A stretch of DNA of 64,000 nt, from positions 1 through 64,000 of the forward strand of contig CACMFH010000002.1 of assembly GCA_902612915.1 (NCBI GenBank). Direction: 5' to 3'. Shown one piece after another: positions 29,456-39,007 of the stretch. A program made the translations under genes and the position numbers. Under the pieces are notes generated by a model, which saw only the letters and a list, made by a program, of their open reading frames with translations, searched no databases and was not told the DNA's origin. Within the stretch, counting starts at the first letter, position 1, and each line of letters starts with the position of its first letter. The DNA is from an uncultured SAR86 cluster bacterium. GTDB taxonomy: Bacteria; Pseudomonadota; Gammaproteobacteria; Magnimaribacterales; D2472.

Positions 29456-29992
29456 ATGAAATATATAATAAATCTATACTTGTTATCCTTAGCTTTAATT
29501 GCAACGCCATTGATTGCAATGGAAGGTGTTGCTGTTATTGATATGAGAACAGCAGTATTATCAACTCAAGCAGCTGCAGACGCATTTAAAGCCTTAGAGG
29601 AAGATCCAGATTATTCATCAAATCTAGAGGAGGCAAAGTCTATTCAAGCAGATAGGCAGGCAATGGCTGAAAAGTTACAAAAAGATTTTGAAACTTTATC
29701 TCAAGAACAGGTTGCTGAAATGCAAAGAGATATTCAAGAAAAAGGGCAAGATCTCGAGTTCTTAGCAGGAAAAATCCAACAAGCACAGGAGGAGACCGCT
29801 GCAAAAATTTTTAATGAAACAGGTCCAGCTATGCAAAAAATTATTGGTGAATTGATAGCTGCTAAGCAAATTAAAGTACTTCTTTCAAAAAATGAAAGTT
29901 TACTTTTTAGCGACCCCGCACTAGATCTTACTGACGATGTAACATCAATGCTTGATGTCGCAGCTTCTGAGGCCGCATCGCAGTCTGATTAG
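29456..29992 (+). CDS. skp: Periplasmic chaperone Skp/OmpH family
   Basis: Skp holds unfolded outer-membrane proteins in the periplasm before delivery to BamA. The 178-residue precursor has a signal peptide ending near residue 21 (LIATPLIA) and GVAVIDMRTAVLSTQAA. A long alpha-helical arm rich in Glu/Gln/Ala follows (about residues 50-125), and the chain then returns to the beta body. The spacing bamA-skp-lpxD is conserved. AAGGGG precedes the ATG. Confidence 0.92.
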   Translation: MKYIINLYLLSLALIATPLIAMEGVAVIDMRTAVLSTQAAADAFKALEEDPDYSSNLEEAKSIQADRQAMAEKLQKDFETLSQEQVAEMQRDIQEKGQDLEFLAGKIQQAQEETAAKIFNETGPAMQKIIGELIAAKQIKVLLSKNESLLFSDPALDLTDDVTSMLDVAASEAASQSD

Positions 29993-29994
29993 TA

Positions 29995-30930
29995 GTGTCA
30001 AAGCATAAAAGCTTTACTCTTAAAGAATTAGCAAAGGCTACTGATTCAATTTTAGTTGGAGATGAGAATTGCATTGTAGATAATTTGTCTACTATTGAAA
30101 ATTCATCTAAATCTTCAATTACTTTTTTAGCAAATAAAAAATATGCCTCTTCCTTAAAACTTTCTAAAGCGTCTGCAGTAATAGTTCATAAAGATTTTAA
30201 GTGTGATAATAGCTTTAATTATCTCAAAACAGACGACCCATATTTAACATATGCAAAAATTTCAAACTTATTTGAGGTGGATGATGATATAAAAATTCCT
30301 TTCATCCATGAGTCTGCTGTGATTTCTGATAAGGCAACAATTCATAAAGATGTTTATATAGGACCAAATGTTTATATAGGACCAAACTGCTTAGTAGAAC
30401 AAAATGTCATAATTCATTCGAATTGCTCTCTTGTAAAAGATGTAAGCATTGATTCAGGTACTGTAATTCAAAATGGGGCTGTTTTAGGGTCTGACGGATT
30501 TGGATTTGCGCCAACAAAAGACGGTTACGTTAAAATTAAGCAGTTAGGTAAACTTAAAATAGGTAAAAATGTTGAAATTGGTGCAAATTGCACAATTGAC
30601 AGAGGCGCAATAGATTATACAGAAATCCAAGATGGAGTAATTTTAGATAATTTAGTTCATATAGCTCACAATGTGATTTTGGGTCAAAATTCAGCAATAG
30701 CTGCTTCGTGTGCAATTGCAGGATCAACAAAAATTGGCAAAAATTTTCAAATGGGCGGTCTTTCAGGAGTTCTTGGTCACTTAGATGTATGTGACAATGT
30801 AACTGTTGGGGCGCATACTTTAATTACAAAAAATATAACTAAACCTGGAAACTATATTGGTATTATGCCAGCTCAGGAGCACAATGATTGGGCTAAATCA
30901 TCAGTTTTCATTAAAAAACTTAGCAAGTAA
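29995..30930 (+). CDS. lpxD: UDP-3-O-acylglucosamine N-acyltransferase
   Basis: LpxD adds the second hydroxyacyl chain to the lipid A precursor. The 311-residue protein has the N-terminal uridine-binding domain and a left-handed beta helix of hexapeptide repeats. LGSDGFGFAPTKDGYVKI and LDNLVHIAHNVILGQN contain the catalytic histidine region. It starts with GTG 2 nt after skp. It is about 30 residues shorter than the E. coli protein. Within the helix, two adjacent hexapeptides (VYIGPN at residues 120-125 and 126-131) are encoded by almost identical 18-nt units. Confidence 0.97.
   Translation: MSKHKSFTLKELAKATDSILVGDENCIVDNLSTIENSSKSSITFLANKKYASSLKLSKASAVIVHKDFKCDNSFNYLKTDDPYLTYAKISNLFEVDDDIKIPFIHESAVISDKATIHKDVYIGPNVYIGPNCLVEQNVIIHSNCSLVKDVSIDSGTVIQNGAVLGSDGFGFAPTKDGYVKIKQLGKLKIGKNVEIGANCTIDRGAIDYTEIQDGVILDNLVHIAHNVILGQNSAIAASCAIAGSTKIGKNFQMGGLSGVLGHLDVCDNVTVGAHTLITKNITKPGNYIGIMPAQEHNDWAKSSVFIKKLSK
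30352..30387 (+). repeat. 18-nt tandem duplication within lpxD
   Basis: The unit GTTTATATAGGACCAAAT occurs twice in direct succession, with 17 of 18 bases identical (the last base is T then C). It encodes VYIGPN twice, one beta-helix hexapeptide step each, in frame. Near-identity at the DNA level suggests recent slippage, although this hexapeptide is also common in the family. Confidence 0.7.
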
Positions 30931-30931
30931 A

Positions 30932-31375
30932 ATGCAAATATCAAAAGATGATATTAAAAAATATCTTCCACACAGAAAGCCCTTTCTTTTTATCGACGAA
31001 GTTGTAAATATTGATAAAAATAATGAGATACACGCAAGGAAGGTGATTACCAGTAATGAGTATTTTCTTGATGGCCATTTTCCAGGAAATCCTATCTTTC
31101 CCGGCGTAATAATCATTGAAGCACTCGGTCAGGCATCAGGCATTCTTGGATTTGTTACTATGGACAAAACTCCTGAAGAGGGCTCAATATATGTGCTTGC
31201 CGGAGTTGATAAAGTAAGATTTAGAAAAAGAGTTAGACCAGGTGATACCATAGATATTTATAGTAAAGTTCTCGGAGAAAAAAAAGGAATTTGGAAATTT
31301 GATTGCAGGGCAGAATTAAAAAATGAGTTAGTGTGTTCTGCGATTATTTTGTGTGCAGATAGGAAAGCAACATGA
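30932..31375 (+). CDS. fabZ: 3-hydroxyacyl-ACP dehydratase FabZ
   Basis: FabZ dehydrates 3-hydroxyacyl-ACPs in fatty acid elongation and competes with LpxA/LpxD for hydroxymyristoyl-ACP. The 147-residue hot-dog protein shows YLPHRKPFLFIDEV and the active-site HFPGNPIFPGVIIIEALGQ (His and Glu). The ATG at 30932 is chosen over an in-frame ATG at 30857 inside lpxD; it lies 1 nt after the lpxD stop and gives the family length. The stop overlaps the lpxA start (ATGA). Confidence 0.97.
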   Translation: MQISKDDIKKYLPHRKPFLFIDEVVNIDKNNEIHARKVITSNEYFLDGHFPGNPIFPGVIIIEALGQASGILGFVTMDKTPEEGSIYVLAGVDKVRFRKRVRPGDTIDIYSKVLGEKKGIWKFDCRAELKNELVCSAIILCADRKAT

Positions 31376-32151
31376 AAATACATTCGACAGCAATTATTCA
31401 TGATAAATCTATTATAGATGACTCTGTAGAAATCGGCCCTTTTTGCATTATTGATGAAGATGTTGAAATTAAAAAAGGAACAAAATTATTAAGCCATGTT
31501 GTTCTTAGGGGTCCGACAATAATTGGTGAAGACAATATTTTTTATCAATTTTCTACTATAGGAGAGGATACCCCTGATAAAAAATTTAAAGGCGAGAAGA
31601 CTAAACTTGAAATAGGAGATAGAAATATCTTCAGAGAGGGTGTTACCGTTCATAGAGGCACTGTCCAAGATAAAAGCATAACTTCCATTGGATCTGATAA
31701 TCTTTTTATGGCATATTCTCATGTTGCTCACGATTGTGTTGTTGGGAATGGAAATGTTTTTGCAAACAATGCTGGCATAGCAGGACATGTTAATGTTGGT
31801 AATAATATTACAATAGGAGCTCTTACGACTATTCATCAATTTTGTAACATAGGTGATTATTCATTTATTGGAATGAATACATCAATTAACATGGACATTC
31901 CTGCATTTGTTAAAGTTGCTGCCGACCCCGCTAGAATAATTGGGCTTAATTCAGTTGGTATGATTAGAAATGACATCAGCTCTGAATCTATATCCTTAAT
32001 TAAAAAAGCTTATAAGCTTGTTTACAGAAAGGGTTTAAAAATTGATGAAGCAATTAAAAAATCAAAGGAACTCAATAAAGATCAAAATGATTCTTTTTTA
32101 GATATATTTATAAAATCTTTAGAGATATCTGAAAGAGGAATTTTAAGATAA
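31372..32151 (+). CDS. lpxA: UDP-N-acetylglucosamine acyltransferase
   Basis: LpxA catalyses the first step of lipid A synthesis. The 259-residue protein is a left-handed beta helix with hexapeptide repeats (IHSTAIIHDKSIIDDSVEIG), FREGVTVHRGT, and SHVAHDCVVG carrying the catalytic histidine. The C-terminal helical domain includes AYKLVYRKGLKIDEAI. It is coupled by overlap to fabZ and abuts lpxB without a gap. Confidence 0.98.
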   Translation: MKIHSTAIIHDKSIIDDSVEIGPFCIIDEDVEIKKGTKLLSHVVLRGPTIIGEDNIFYQFSTIGEDTPDKKFKGEKTKLEIGDRNIFREGVTVHRGTVQDKSITSIGSDNLFMAYSHVAHDCVVGNGNVFANNAGIAGHVNVGNNITIGALTTIHQFCNIGDYSFIGMNTSINMDIPAFVKVAADPARIIGLNSVGMIRNDISSESISLIKKAYKLVYRKGLKIDEAIKKSKELNKDQNDSFLDIFIKSLEISERGILR

Positions 32152-33273
32152 GTGTCTAAGAAGGATGTTCTAAACATTGGAATAGTTTGTGGTGAGCATT
32201 CCGGTGACAGACTTGGAGCAGGCCTAATAGAGGAGCTAAAAAAACATTACGATGTTAATTTATATGGAGTAGGTGGGCCAAAGTTAGAAAAATTAGGGCT
32301 CAAATCTTCTTTTCATTATTCAGAGATAAATATTATGGGCCTTTTAGATCCATTGTTGAGCATCTTTAAGCTTACAAGACTGAGAAAAAATTTAATTAAC
32401 CTTTTTATTAAAAATAATATTAATTTATTTATTGGTATTGATTCGCCAGACTTTAATATGGGAATCCACAAAGCATTGAAAAAGAAATGTTTAAATAAAA
32501 ACATTCAAGTTGTAAGTCCTTCTGTTTGGGGTTGGCGACAAGGAAGAGTTAAATCAATCCAAGCATATATTGATTTGACATTGTGTTTATTTAATTTTGA
32601 GCATAATTATTACAAAAAAGTTGGACATAATAGCTTTCATCTTGGACACCCTTTTTTTAATTTAAATAAAGAAAATAAGGAAAAGATTTTAAAAAAGTAT
32701 AACTTAAATAGCTCAAAAAAATTCTTATCTGTTCTTCCAGGTAGTAGGAAATCTGAAGTTATCAATATGATGCCTGTATATGCAGACTTTATTAAAAAAC
32801 ATCATGGAAAGTTTAGAGATTATTTTTATTTAATACCCGTTGCTGATAAAGAATTGTTACCAATTATAAACAAACATTTTGATGGAGAGGATCTCCCAAT
32901 AAAAATAGCTGAACAATCCATGAAAGATTTTTTATCCATATCAAGTCTCTCAATTGTTACATCAGGAACAGCAACACTTGAAGCCTCCATATTAGAGTCT
33001 CCTCCAATTATTTGTTATAAAACAAACACTTTCAATTATTCAATCATTTCAAGAATGCTAAGGATAGATAACGTTGGACTTCCTAATTTATTGCTTGGGA
33101 AAAGACATTATATAGAACTTATCCAAAACGAATGTAATGTTAAGAATTTAATTGATGCAGTAAAAGCAACTGAAGATTTAATTCCTCACAGTTCAGAACA
33201 TGCTTCAACCATAAGAGAATTATTAAAAGGAAATGGTTATTCAGAAGCAATAAAAGCCATTGAAGCCCTTTGA
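32152..33273 (+). CDS. lpxB: Lipid A disaccharide synthase
   Basis: LpxB is the GT19 glycosyltransferase that joins UDP-diacylglucosamine and lipid X. The 373-residue protein has IGIVCGEHSGDRLGAGLI at the N-terminus, PSVWGWRQGR, and LPGSRKSEV. The late SGTATLEASILESPPIICYK segment is in the donor-binding half. It starts with GTG right after the lpxA stop. Its TGA is embedded in the TTG start of rnhB. Confidence 0.97.
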   Translation: MSKKDVLNIGIVCGEHSGDRLGAGLIEELKKHYDVNLYGVGGPKLEKLGLKSSFHYSEINIMGLLDPLLSIFKLTRLRKNLINLFIKNNINLFIGIDSPDFNMGIHKALKKKCLNKNIQVVSPSVWGWRQGRVKSIQAYIDLTLCLFNFEHNYYKKVGHNSFHLGHPFFNLNKENKEKILKKYNLNSSKKFLSVLPGSRKSEVINMMPVYADFIKKHHGKFRDYFYLIPVADKELLPIINKHFDGEDLPIKIAEQSMKDFLSISSLSIVTSGTATLEASILESPPIICYKTNTFNYSIISRMLRIDNVGLPNLLLGKRHYIELIQNECNVKNLIDAVKATEDLIPHSSEHASTIRELLKGNGYSEAIKAIEAL

Positions 33274-33824
33274 AAAAAAACCTTATTGCAGGCACTGATG
33301 AAGTTGGTAGAGGTTGTCTAGCAGGACCTGTTGTTGCTGCAGCAGTCATCTTGAAAAATAAATTAGATAATCTAGATGATTCAAAAAAATTATCTACGAA
33401 AAAAAGAGATTTATTATCAAAAAAAGTTCTTGAGAATTCTTACTATGGATTTGGGATAGTTTCCAATAATGAAATTGATAAAATTAATATTCTGAATGCT
33501 TCTTTATTGGCAATGAAAAGAGCTATACTAAACTTACCAATAAAACCTGCTTTGGTTTTAGTCGATGGCATATATAAACCTGATTTAAATATTCCAATGA
33601 AGACTATTATTGGAGGCGATTCTATTGAGGATGCAATTAGCGCAGCTTCAATAATTGCTAAAGTATACAGAGATAACCTTATGATTGAATACAATAAAAA
33701 ATATCCTGATTATAACTTTAAAAAAAATAAAGGATATGGAACTAAGGAGCATTTTTTTGCAATTCAACAAAAGGGGATTTGCACAATTCATAGAAAATCT
33801 TTCAAGGGTGTTTTGAATAAATGA
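33270..33824 (+). CDS. rnhB: Ribonuclease HII
   Basis: RNase HII removes ribonucleotides misincorporated in DNA. The 184-residue protein has the catalytic motif GTDEVGRGCLAGPVVAAAV (Asp10, Glu11), VLVDG and the GGDSIEDAISAASIIAKVYRD stretch. The TTG start overlaps the lpxB stop (TTGA); no later start would keep DEVGRG. lpxB-rnhB-dnaE is the standard order. It overlaps dnaE by 4 nt. Confidence 0.97.
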   Translation: MKKNLIAGTDEVGRGCLAGPVVAAAVILKNKLDNLDDSKKLSTKKRDLLSKKVLENSYYGFGIVSNNEIDKINILNASLLAMKRAILNLPIKPALVLVDGIYKPDLNIPMKTIIGGDSIEDAISAASIIAKVYRDNLMIEYNKKYPDYNFKKNKGYGTKEHFFAIQQKGICTIHRKSFKGVLNK

Positions 33825-36800
33825 CTCAGTTATTCTCACATCTAAGGGTGTCATCTGAGTACAGTATCTCTCAAGGACTCCTTACAGTTGATCAAATAGT
33901 AGATAATGCAATTCGTAATTCTGTACCCTCCGTTGCTTTAACAGATAAATCAAATATGTTTGGACTCGTAAAGTTTTTTAATAAATGTGAGTCAGCTGGT
34001 ATTAAACCGATATCTGGGTCCTCAATAAGACTAATTTTTGATGATGATGAAACTTCATATGAATTACTGTGTTTGGCAAAAACTAATAATGGCCATAAAA
34101 ATTTAATGAAGATAATTTCTAATGCACACAATAATAGTTCATTCAATTCCCCAATCATAAGATTTAATGACTTAATAGAGTTAAAAGACGACATTATTGT
34201 GATTTCAGGTGGCAAGGACAGTCATATATTTGAATATCTCAAATCGAATAATATCTCAGATGCAACTAAAAGAATTGACGATTTTAGAAATAATTTTGGT
34301 GATAATTTCGTTCTTGACGTTCAACTTACAAACAGAATTGATGAAATAGAGTATTTAAAAAATGTTTTACCTATTGCAAAAGATAAAGGCATTCCATTAA
34401 TAGCAACTAACGATGTTTTATTTGCAGAACAAGATGATTATGAAATTCACGAAACAAAGGTATGTATAAATACTGGAAAAACCCTCAATGATCCAAATAG
34501 AGAGAGAGTATTTTCTGAACATCAGTACTTTAAATCACCACAGGAGATGACTGAACTTTTTAAGGATTATGATTCACTTATTGATAATACAAATGAGATA
34601 TCAAAAAAATGTAATGTCTCTCTTGAGACGAAAGGTTATTTTCTGCCTGAATATCCTGTTCCAAAAAAACATAATTTTGATTCATTTTTAGAGGAAATTT
34701 CAACTCAAAGGATTGAATCATATATCAAAGATTTTGATGGTGAAAAACATAGTGAATATTTAGATAGACTAAATTATGAATTAGAACAAATTAAAACCAT
34801 GGGATTCTCAAGTTACTTTCTTATTGTTTATGATTTTATAGAGTGGTCTAAAAATAATGATGTACCTGTTGGTCCAGGTCGTGGTTCAGGAGCCGGTTCG
34901 TTAGTTGCTTTTGCTTTAGGAATTACTACTTTAGATCCAATTTTACATGGTCTTTTATTTGAAAGATTTCTTAATCCTGAGAGACTTTCTATGCCCGACT
35001 TTGATGTAGATTTTTGCATGGAAAAAAGAGATATGGTTATAGATTATGTTAGTAAAAAATATGGTTCTGAATCAGTATCACAAATTGCAACCTTTGGAAC
35101 GATGGCAGCTAGAGCAGTTGTTCGTGACGTTGCAAGAGCACTGGGAAAACCATATGCGTTAGGAGACAGAATATCCAAAATGATCCCTTTTGCACCTGGG
35201 ATGACTTTAGATAAAGCTCAAGAAGAACAACCAATTTTTGCTCAAAGCATCAAAAGTGACACAGAGGTTAGAGAAATAGTTGATTTATCCTATAGGCTTG
35301 AAGGTATTGCTAGAAATGTTGGAAAACATGCTGGTGGTGTAGTAATTGCTCCTGGGAGCATATCAGATTTTTGTCCTGTATATGTTGATCGTCAATCCGA
35401 CTCAGTTATGACTCAGTATGATAAAGATGATGTTGAAAAAATTGGTCTTGTTAAATTTGATTTTCTTGGATTAAGAACATTAACAGTTATTGACAGAGCA
35501 GTTAAATCTATTAACAAGAATTTAGATGAATCAAAAAAAGTTGATTTAAATAATATCCCGCTCAATGACGAAAATGTGTTTAAGTTGCTTTCTTCTGGAA
35601 AAACAATGGCCATTTTTCAGCTTGAATCTTCTGGAATGAGAGATTTAATAAAAAGACTCAAACCAACGAAATTTGAAGAAATAACTGCTTTGCTAGCGCT
35701 ATATAGGCCTGGACCATTAAACTCAGGAATGCATGATGAATTTGTTGACAGAAAGCATGGTAAGAGTCCAGTCACATACCCTCACCAGTTGCTTGAGAAG
35801 GTTTTGGAAGAAACATATGGCGTTATTGTCTATCAAGAGCAAGTTATGGAAGCTGCCCGAGTTTTAGCAGGTTTCTCACTTGGCCAAGCTGATATCTTGA
35901 GAAGGGCCATGGGTAAAAAGAAAAAAGAGGAAATGGAAGAGCAACGCGAAATATTCGTTAAAGGATGCCTTAAAAATGATATAAAAGAAAAAAATGCAGA
36001 ACAGATATTTGATTTAATTAATCAGTTTGCAGAATATGGATTCAATAAATCTCACTCAGCTGCATATGCATTAATTTCATATCAAACAGCATATTTAAAA
36101 ACATATTATCCTGACCATTTTATGGCAGCTGTTCTTTCTTCTGAGCTTGGAAATACTGACAAAATTTACGCATTAACTCAAGAATGTTCAAGAATGGGCA
36201 TAGAAGTATTAAAACCAAATGTTCAAACAAGCAATAAAAAATTTGAAGTAAATATTGAATCTAAAATTGAATATGGATTGGGTGCTATCAAAGGAGTTGC
36301 TGATGCATTTATTGATCATCTTTGTTCGAAGAGAGAAAAAACTCATTTTAAAGACTTGTGGGATTTTTCCAAAAAAATTGATATAAGATTGGGTGGAAAA
36401 AAATCATTAGAAGCCTTATCTCAATCAGGTGCTTTTGATTCTTTAGCCCCAACTAGAAGTGTTGCAATTGAATGCACTAAAGATATGTTAAATGATGGGA
36501 GGCAGTTAAATGGAAACTCCAACTTAAAAAGTGGTGATCTTTTTTCTGAAATGGAAGAGAGTTTTGATCCTTACGAGAAATATGAAAATATTAATGAGCT
36601 TACATTGAGTGAAAAGCTTGAATTGGAGAAAAAATCACTTGGATACTATCTTTCAGGGCATCCGGTGTTAGCAATTGAAAATAAAATAAAGAAAATAAGA
36701 TCCAATACAATAAATAAATTAAATAATGATACAAAAAAAGCTTCTCTAGTATGTCTAATTAATAGTGTTAGACAGATAAAAGATAGAAGCGGCAAACCAC

Positions 36801-37261
36801 TTACTTTTATTAATTTTGATGATGGAACTGGCACCATGGATGGAATAGTTGCAAGTGATGTGCTTGAAAATTGTCATAATTTCCTTAAAGAGGGTGAAAT
36901 ATTAAATTTAAAAGGTACTGTTGAAGTTGATGATTATAGAACTAATGATCTAGGGTCTCTTATGTTCAGAATGCGTGTTAAAGAGATCAGTTTGCTAGAT
37001 ACTGAATTAGATAAAAAAGTTAGTGAAGTATTAATTAATATAGTAGATTCACATGCAATTTCACTTCAAGAATTTTCAAGACTTCTAGACGCCATAGATA
37101 AGAGTTTTTGGGAGAATGGAAATTGTAGATTGAATGTAAAAGTTAGTTCAAATCAATCTGAGGCAGTGGTAGACATTGGAGATAATTTTAAATTCAATCC
37201 TACGCTTGAAAATTTATTTTACCTTGAAGATATTTTTGGTAAAAATATTTTAGAGATATAA
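33821..37261 (+). CDS. dnaE: DNA polymerase III alpha subunit
   Basis: The replicative polymerase catalytic subunit, 1146 residues (E. coli 1160). An N-terminal PHP domain (FSHLRVSSEYSISQGLL) is followed by the polymerase core with VGPGRGSGAGSLVAFA and the catalytic PDFDVDFCMEKRD aspartates. Then come the tandem helix-hairpin-helix and OB regions. SGDLF at residues 904-908 aligns with the internal clamp-binding motif (QADMF in E. coli). A HolD candidate is at 40685. accA, which follows dnaE in E. coli, is not here. Confidence 0.98.
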   Translation: MTQLFSHLRVSSEYSISQGLLTVDQIVDNAIRNSVPSVALTDKSNMFGLVKFFNKCESAGIKPISGSSIRLIFDDDETSYELLCLAKTNNGHKNLMKIISNAHNNSSFNSPIIRFNDLIELKDDIIVISGGKDSHIFEYLKSNNISDATKRIDDFRNNFGDNFVLDVQLTNRIDEIEYLKNVLPIAKDKGIPLIATNDVLFAEQDDYEIHETKVCINTGKTLNDPNRERVFSEHQYFKSPQEMTELFKDYDSLIDNTNEISKKCNVSLETKGYFLPEYPVPKKHNFDSFLEEISTQRIESYIKDFDGEKHSEYLDRLNYELEQIKTMGFSSYFLIVYDFIEWSKNNDVPVGPGRGSGAGSLVAFALGITTLDPILHGLLFERFLNPERLSMPDFDVDFCMEKRDMVIDYVSKKYGSESVSQIATFGTMAARAVVRDVARALGKPYALGDRISKMIPFAPGMTLDKAQEEQPIFAQSIKSDTEVREIVDLSYRLEGIARNVGKHAGGVVIAPGSISDFCPVYVDRQSDSVMTQYDKDDVEKIGLVKFDFLGLRTLTVIDRAVKSINKNLDESKKVDLNNIPLNDENVFKLLSSGKTMAIFQLESSGMRDLIKRLKPTKFEEITALLALYRPGPLNSGMHDEFVDRKHGKSPVTYPHQLLEKVLEETYGVIVYQEQVMEAARVLAGFSLGQADILRRAMGKKKKEEMEEQREIFVKGCLKNDIKEKNAEQIFDLINQFAEYGFNKSHSAAYALISYQTAYLKTYYPDHFMAAVLSSELGNTDKIYALTQECSRMGIEVLKPNVQTSNKKFEVNIESKIEYGLGAIKGVADAFIDHLCSKREKTHFKDLWDFSKKIDIRLGGKKSLEALSQSGAFDSLAPTRSVAIECTKDMLNDGRQLNGNSNLKSGDLFSEMEESFDPYEKYENINELTLSEKLELEKKSLGYYLSGHPVLAIENKIKKIRSNTINKLNNDTKKASLVCLINSVRQIKDRSGKPLTFINFDDGTGTMDGIVASDVLENCHNFLKEGEILNLKGTVEVDDYRTNDLGSLMFRMRVKEISLLDTELDKKVSEVLINIVDSHAISLQEFSRLLDAIDKSFWENGNCRLNVKVSSNQSEAVVDIGDNFKFNPTLENLFYLEDIFGKNILEI

Positions 37262-37264
37262 GAA

Positions 37265-38221
37265 TTGTTAACATTAGACTTAATTAAAGAAAATCTGAAT
37301 CTTCAAAATCATCTCTACGTAGCTTATAGCGGCGGGCCGGATTCATCTGTATTACTTGATCTTTGTGTAAAATTAAGAGATGAAAGCAATATAAACTTTT
37401 CTGCAATTCACATAAACCATAATTTATCTAAAAAAAGTATTGATTGGGAAAATCATTGTATTAATGAGTGCAAAAAATTAAATGTAAATTTAATTATTGA
37501 ATCAGTCCAAATAAATTCTGATGGCGCGGGGCTAGAGTCTGCAGCAAGACAAGCCAGATATAAGATTTTTGAAAAAATTCTAAAAGAAAATGAACAAATT
37601 GTTCTTGGGCATCACAGTGATGATGTTGCCGAAACCATTTTTATGAGAATTTTAAGGGGTACTGGCTTAGATGGAATTGAGGGGCCTGCTCATAAAAGAA
37701 ATATTGGACAAGGAAAACTTATAAGACCTTTAATAAGAGTTCCTAAGTCAGAGATAATGAACTATTTAAGAGATAACAAATTAAATTTTATTGAAGATGA
37801 TACAAATGAGGATATAAGATTTGATAGAAATTTTCTTAGGTATAAAATATTTCCATTGCTCGAAGATAGATGGAAAGATTTTCCTAAGAGAATAAATTCA
37901 TTGTCTTCAATTTCAAAAAATAGAAACGAAAATTATAAAATTTTAGTTTATGAAAAGTTTGAAAAATTAATTGGGAGTAAAATTATTCTTAAAGATCTAA
38001 AAAAAATTCCTAAATCTTTGGCTATCGATGTTATAAGATATTCTATAAAGGAATGTAATTTAGCTATACCTAACAGTAAAATAATGGAAGAAATATATAA
38101 AACTTTTGTTGCCTCAAGACCTGGTCCAAAGTCGTGCGTAACTTGGTCTAGAGCCGATAAAGAAGATTTCTCTGGCATGATCAAATATAAAGAAGGCAAC
38201 TTAATCATTTCTAAGAGATAA
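37265..38221 (+). CDS. tilS: tRNA(Ile)-lysidine synthase, short form
   Basis: TilS modifies the CAU anticodon of an isoleucine tRNA so that it reads AUA. The PP-loop ATP site is YSGGPDSSVLLDL (SGGPDS at residues 22-27), with QARYKIFEKI and GHHSDDVAETIFMRILRGTGLDG downstream. At 318 residues it lacks the C-terminal domain of the 432-residue E. coli enzyme, similar to the shorter forms known in some bacteria. The start is TTG, 3 nt after dnaE. The genome is AT-rich, so AUA decoding would be used often. Confidence 0.94.
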   Translation: MLTLDLIKENLNLQNHLYVAYSGGPDSSVLLDLCVKLRDESNINFSAIHINHNLSKKSIDWENHCINECKKLNVNLIIESVQINSDGAGLESAARQARYKIFEKILKENEQIVLGHHSDDVAETIFMRILRGTGLDGIEGPAHKRNIGQGKLIRPLIRVPKSEIMNYLRDNKLNFIEDDTNEDIRFDRNFLRYKIFPLLEDRWKDFPKRINSLSSISKNRNENYKILVYEKFEKLIGSKIILKDLKKIPKSLAIDVIRYSIKECNLAIPNSKIMEEIYKTFVASRPGPKSCVTWSRADKEDFSGMIKYKEGNLIISKR

Positions 38222-38233
38222 AAGGAGATTTAA

Positions 38234-39007
38234 ATGGATCTAGAAACAATAAATGTAGAAAAAATTGAAAAAGTTGCAATTATTAAATTAAATAGGCCTG
38301 AACTATTAAATGCGGTCAATGAGCAGCTTGTTTGGGATTTTCAAAAAGCTACAGAGAGTGTCAAAAATGATGAATCTATAAGAGTTGTAATTATTACTGG
38401 ATCGGGGAGAGGATTTTCAGCAGGTGCTGATCTTAGCGAAAGAAAGGCAAGTTGGAAGGGTTCTAAAGATGCTCTTATGAGGGGGTATAAACCCTTTTTT
38501 GAAAATATAACAAGCATGCCTAAGCCTGTTATTGGAGCTATAGCAGGACCCGCAGCGGGCATTGGTGCTGCAATAGCTATGTCTTGCGATCTTAGAGTTA
38601 TGTCTGATGATAGCTATATTCTCTCAGTATTTAGTAATATTGCTTTGGTGCCAGATGGCGGGCTCTCATGGTATCTTCCGAAATTTATGGGTTTTGCAAA
38701 AGCATATGAGCATGCAATTGAAGCAAAAAAAATATCAGCCCAAGATTGTTTAAAGTATGGGATTGCAAATAAGGTAGTATCAAGAGACGAGCTTGAAACA
38801 ATTACTTTAGAATGGGCGCATAAACTTTCTAAGAGATCATCACAATCTTTGAATCATACAAAAAGATTGATGAGAGAGTCACTAGAAGTAGGTTATTGGA
38901 ACACCTTCCAAAATGAAGCAGAAATTCAAAATGAATTAACGGTTAGCGACCAAAATAGAGAAGCCGTAAAAGCATTTCTTGAAAAGAGAGAACCTAATTT
39001 CGATTAG
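38234..39007 (+). CDS. Enoyl-CoA hydratase/isomerase (crotonase) family protein
   Basis: A 257-residue crotonase-fold protein, similar in plan to the one at 5028. It shows LNRPELLNAVNEQL, SGRGFSAGADLSERKASW and GPAAGIGAAIAMSCDLRV. Both hydratase glutamates are replaced (Ala and Phe), while VPDGGLSWYLP keeps the aspartate of PaaG/ECI-like isomerases. A strong AAAGGAG ribosome-binding site precedes the ATG. It is the last gene of the long rightward block, 12 nt after tilS, and its stop overlaps that of leuA. The substrate is unknown. Confidence 0.87.
   Translation: MDLETINVEKIEKVAIIKLNRPELLNAVNEQLVWDFQKATESVKNDESIRVVIITGSGRGFSAGADLSERKASWKGSKDALMRGYKPFFENITSMPKPVIGAIAGPAAGIGAAIAMSCDLRVMSDDSYILSVFSNIALVPDGGLSWYLPKFMGFAKAYEHAIEAKKISAQDCLKYGIANKVVSRDELETITLEWAHKLSKRSSQSLNHTKRLMRESLEVGYWNTFQNEAEIQNELTVSDQNREAVKAFLEKREPNFD

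Noticed and set aside
30857-30931. An upstream start for fabZ inside lpxD
   Set aside because: It would add 25 non-homologous residues; the ATG at 30932 gives the expected FabZ length.
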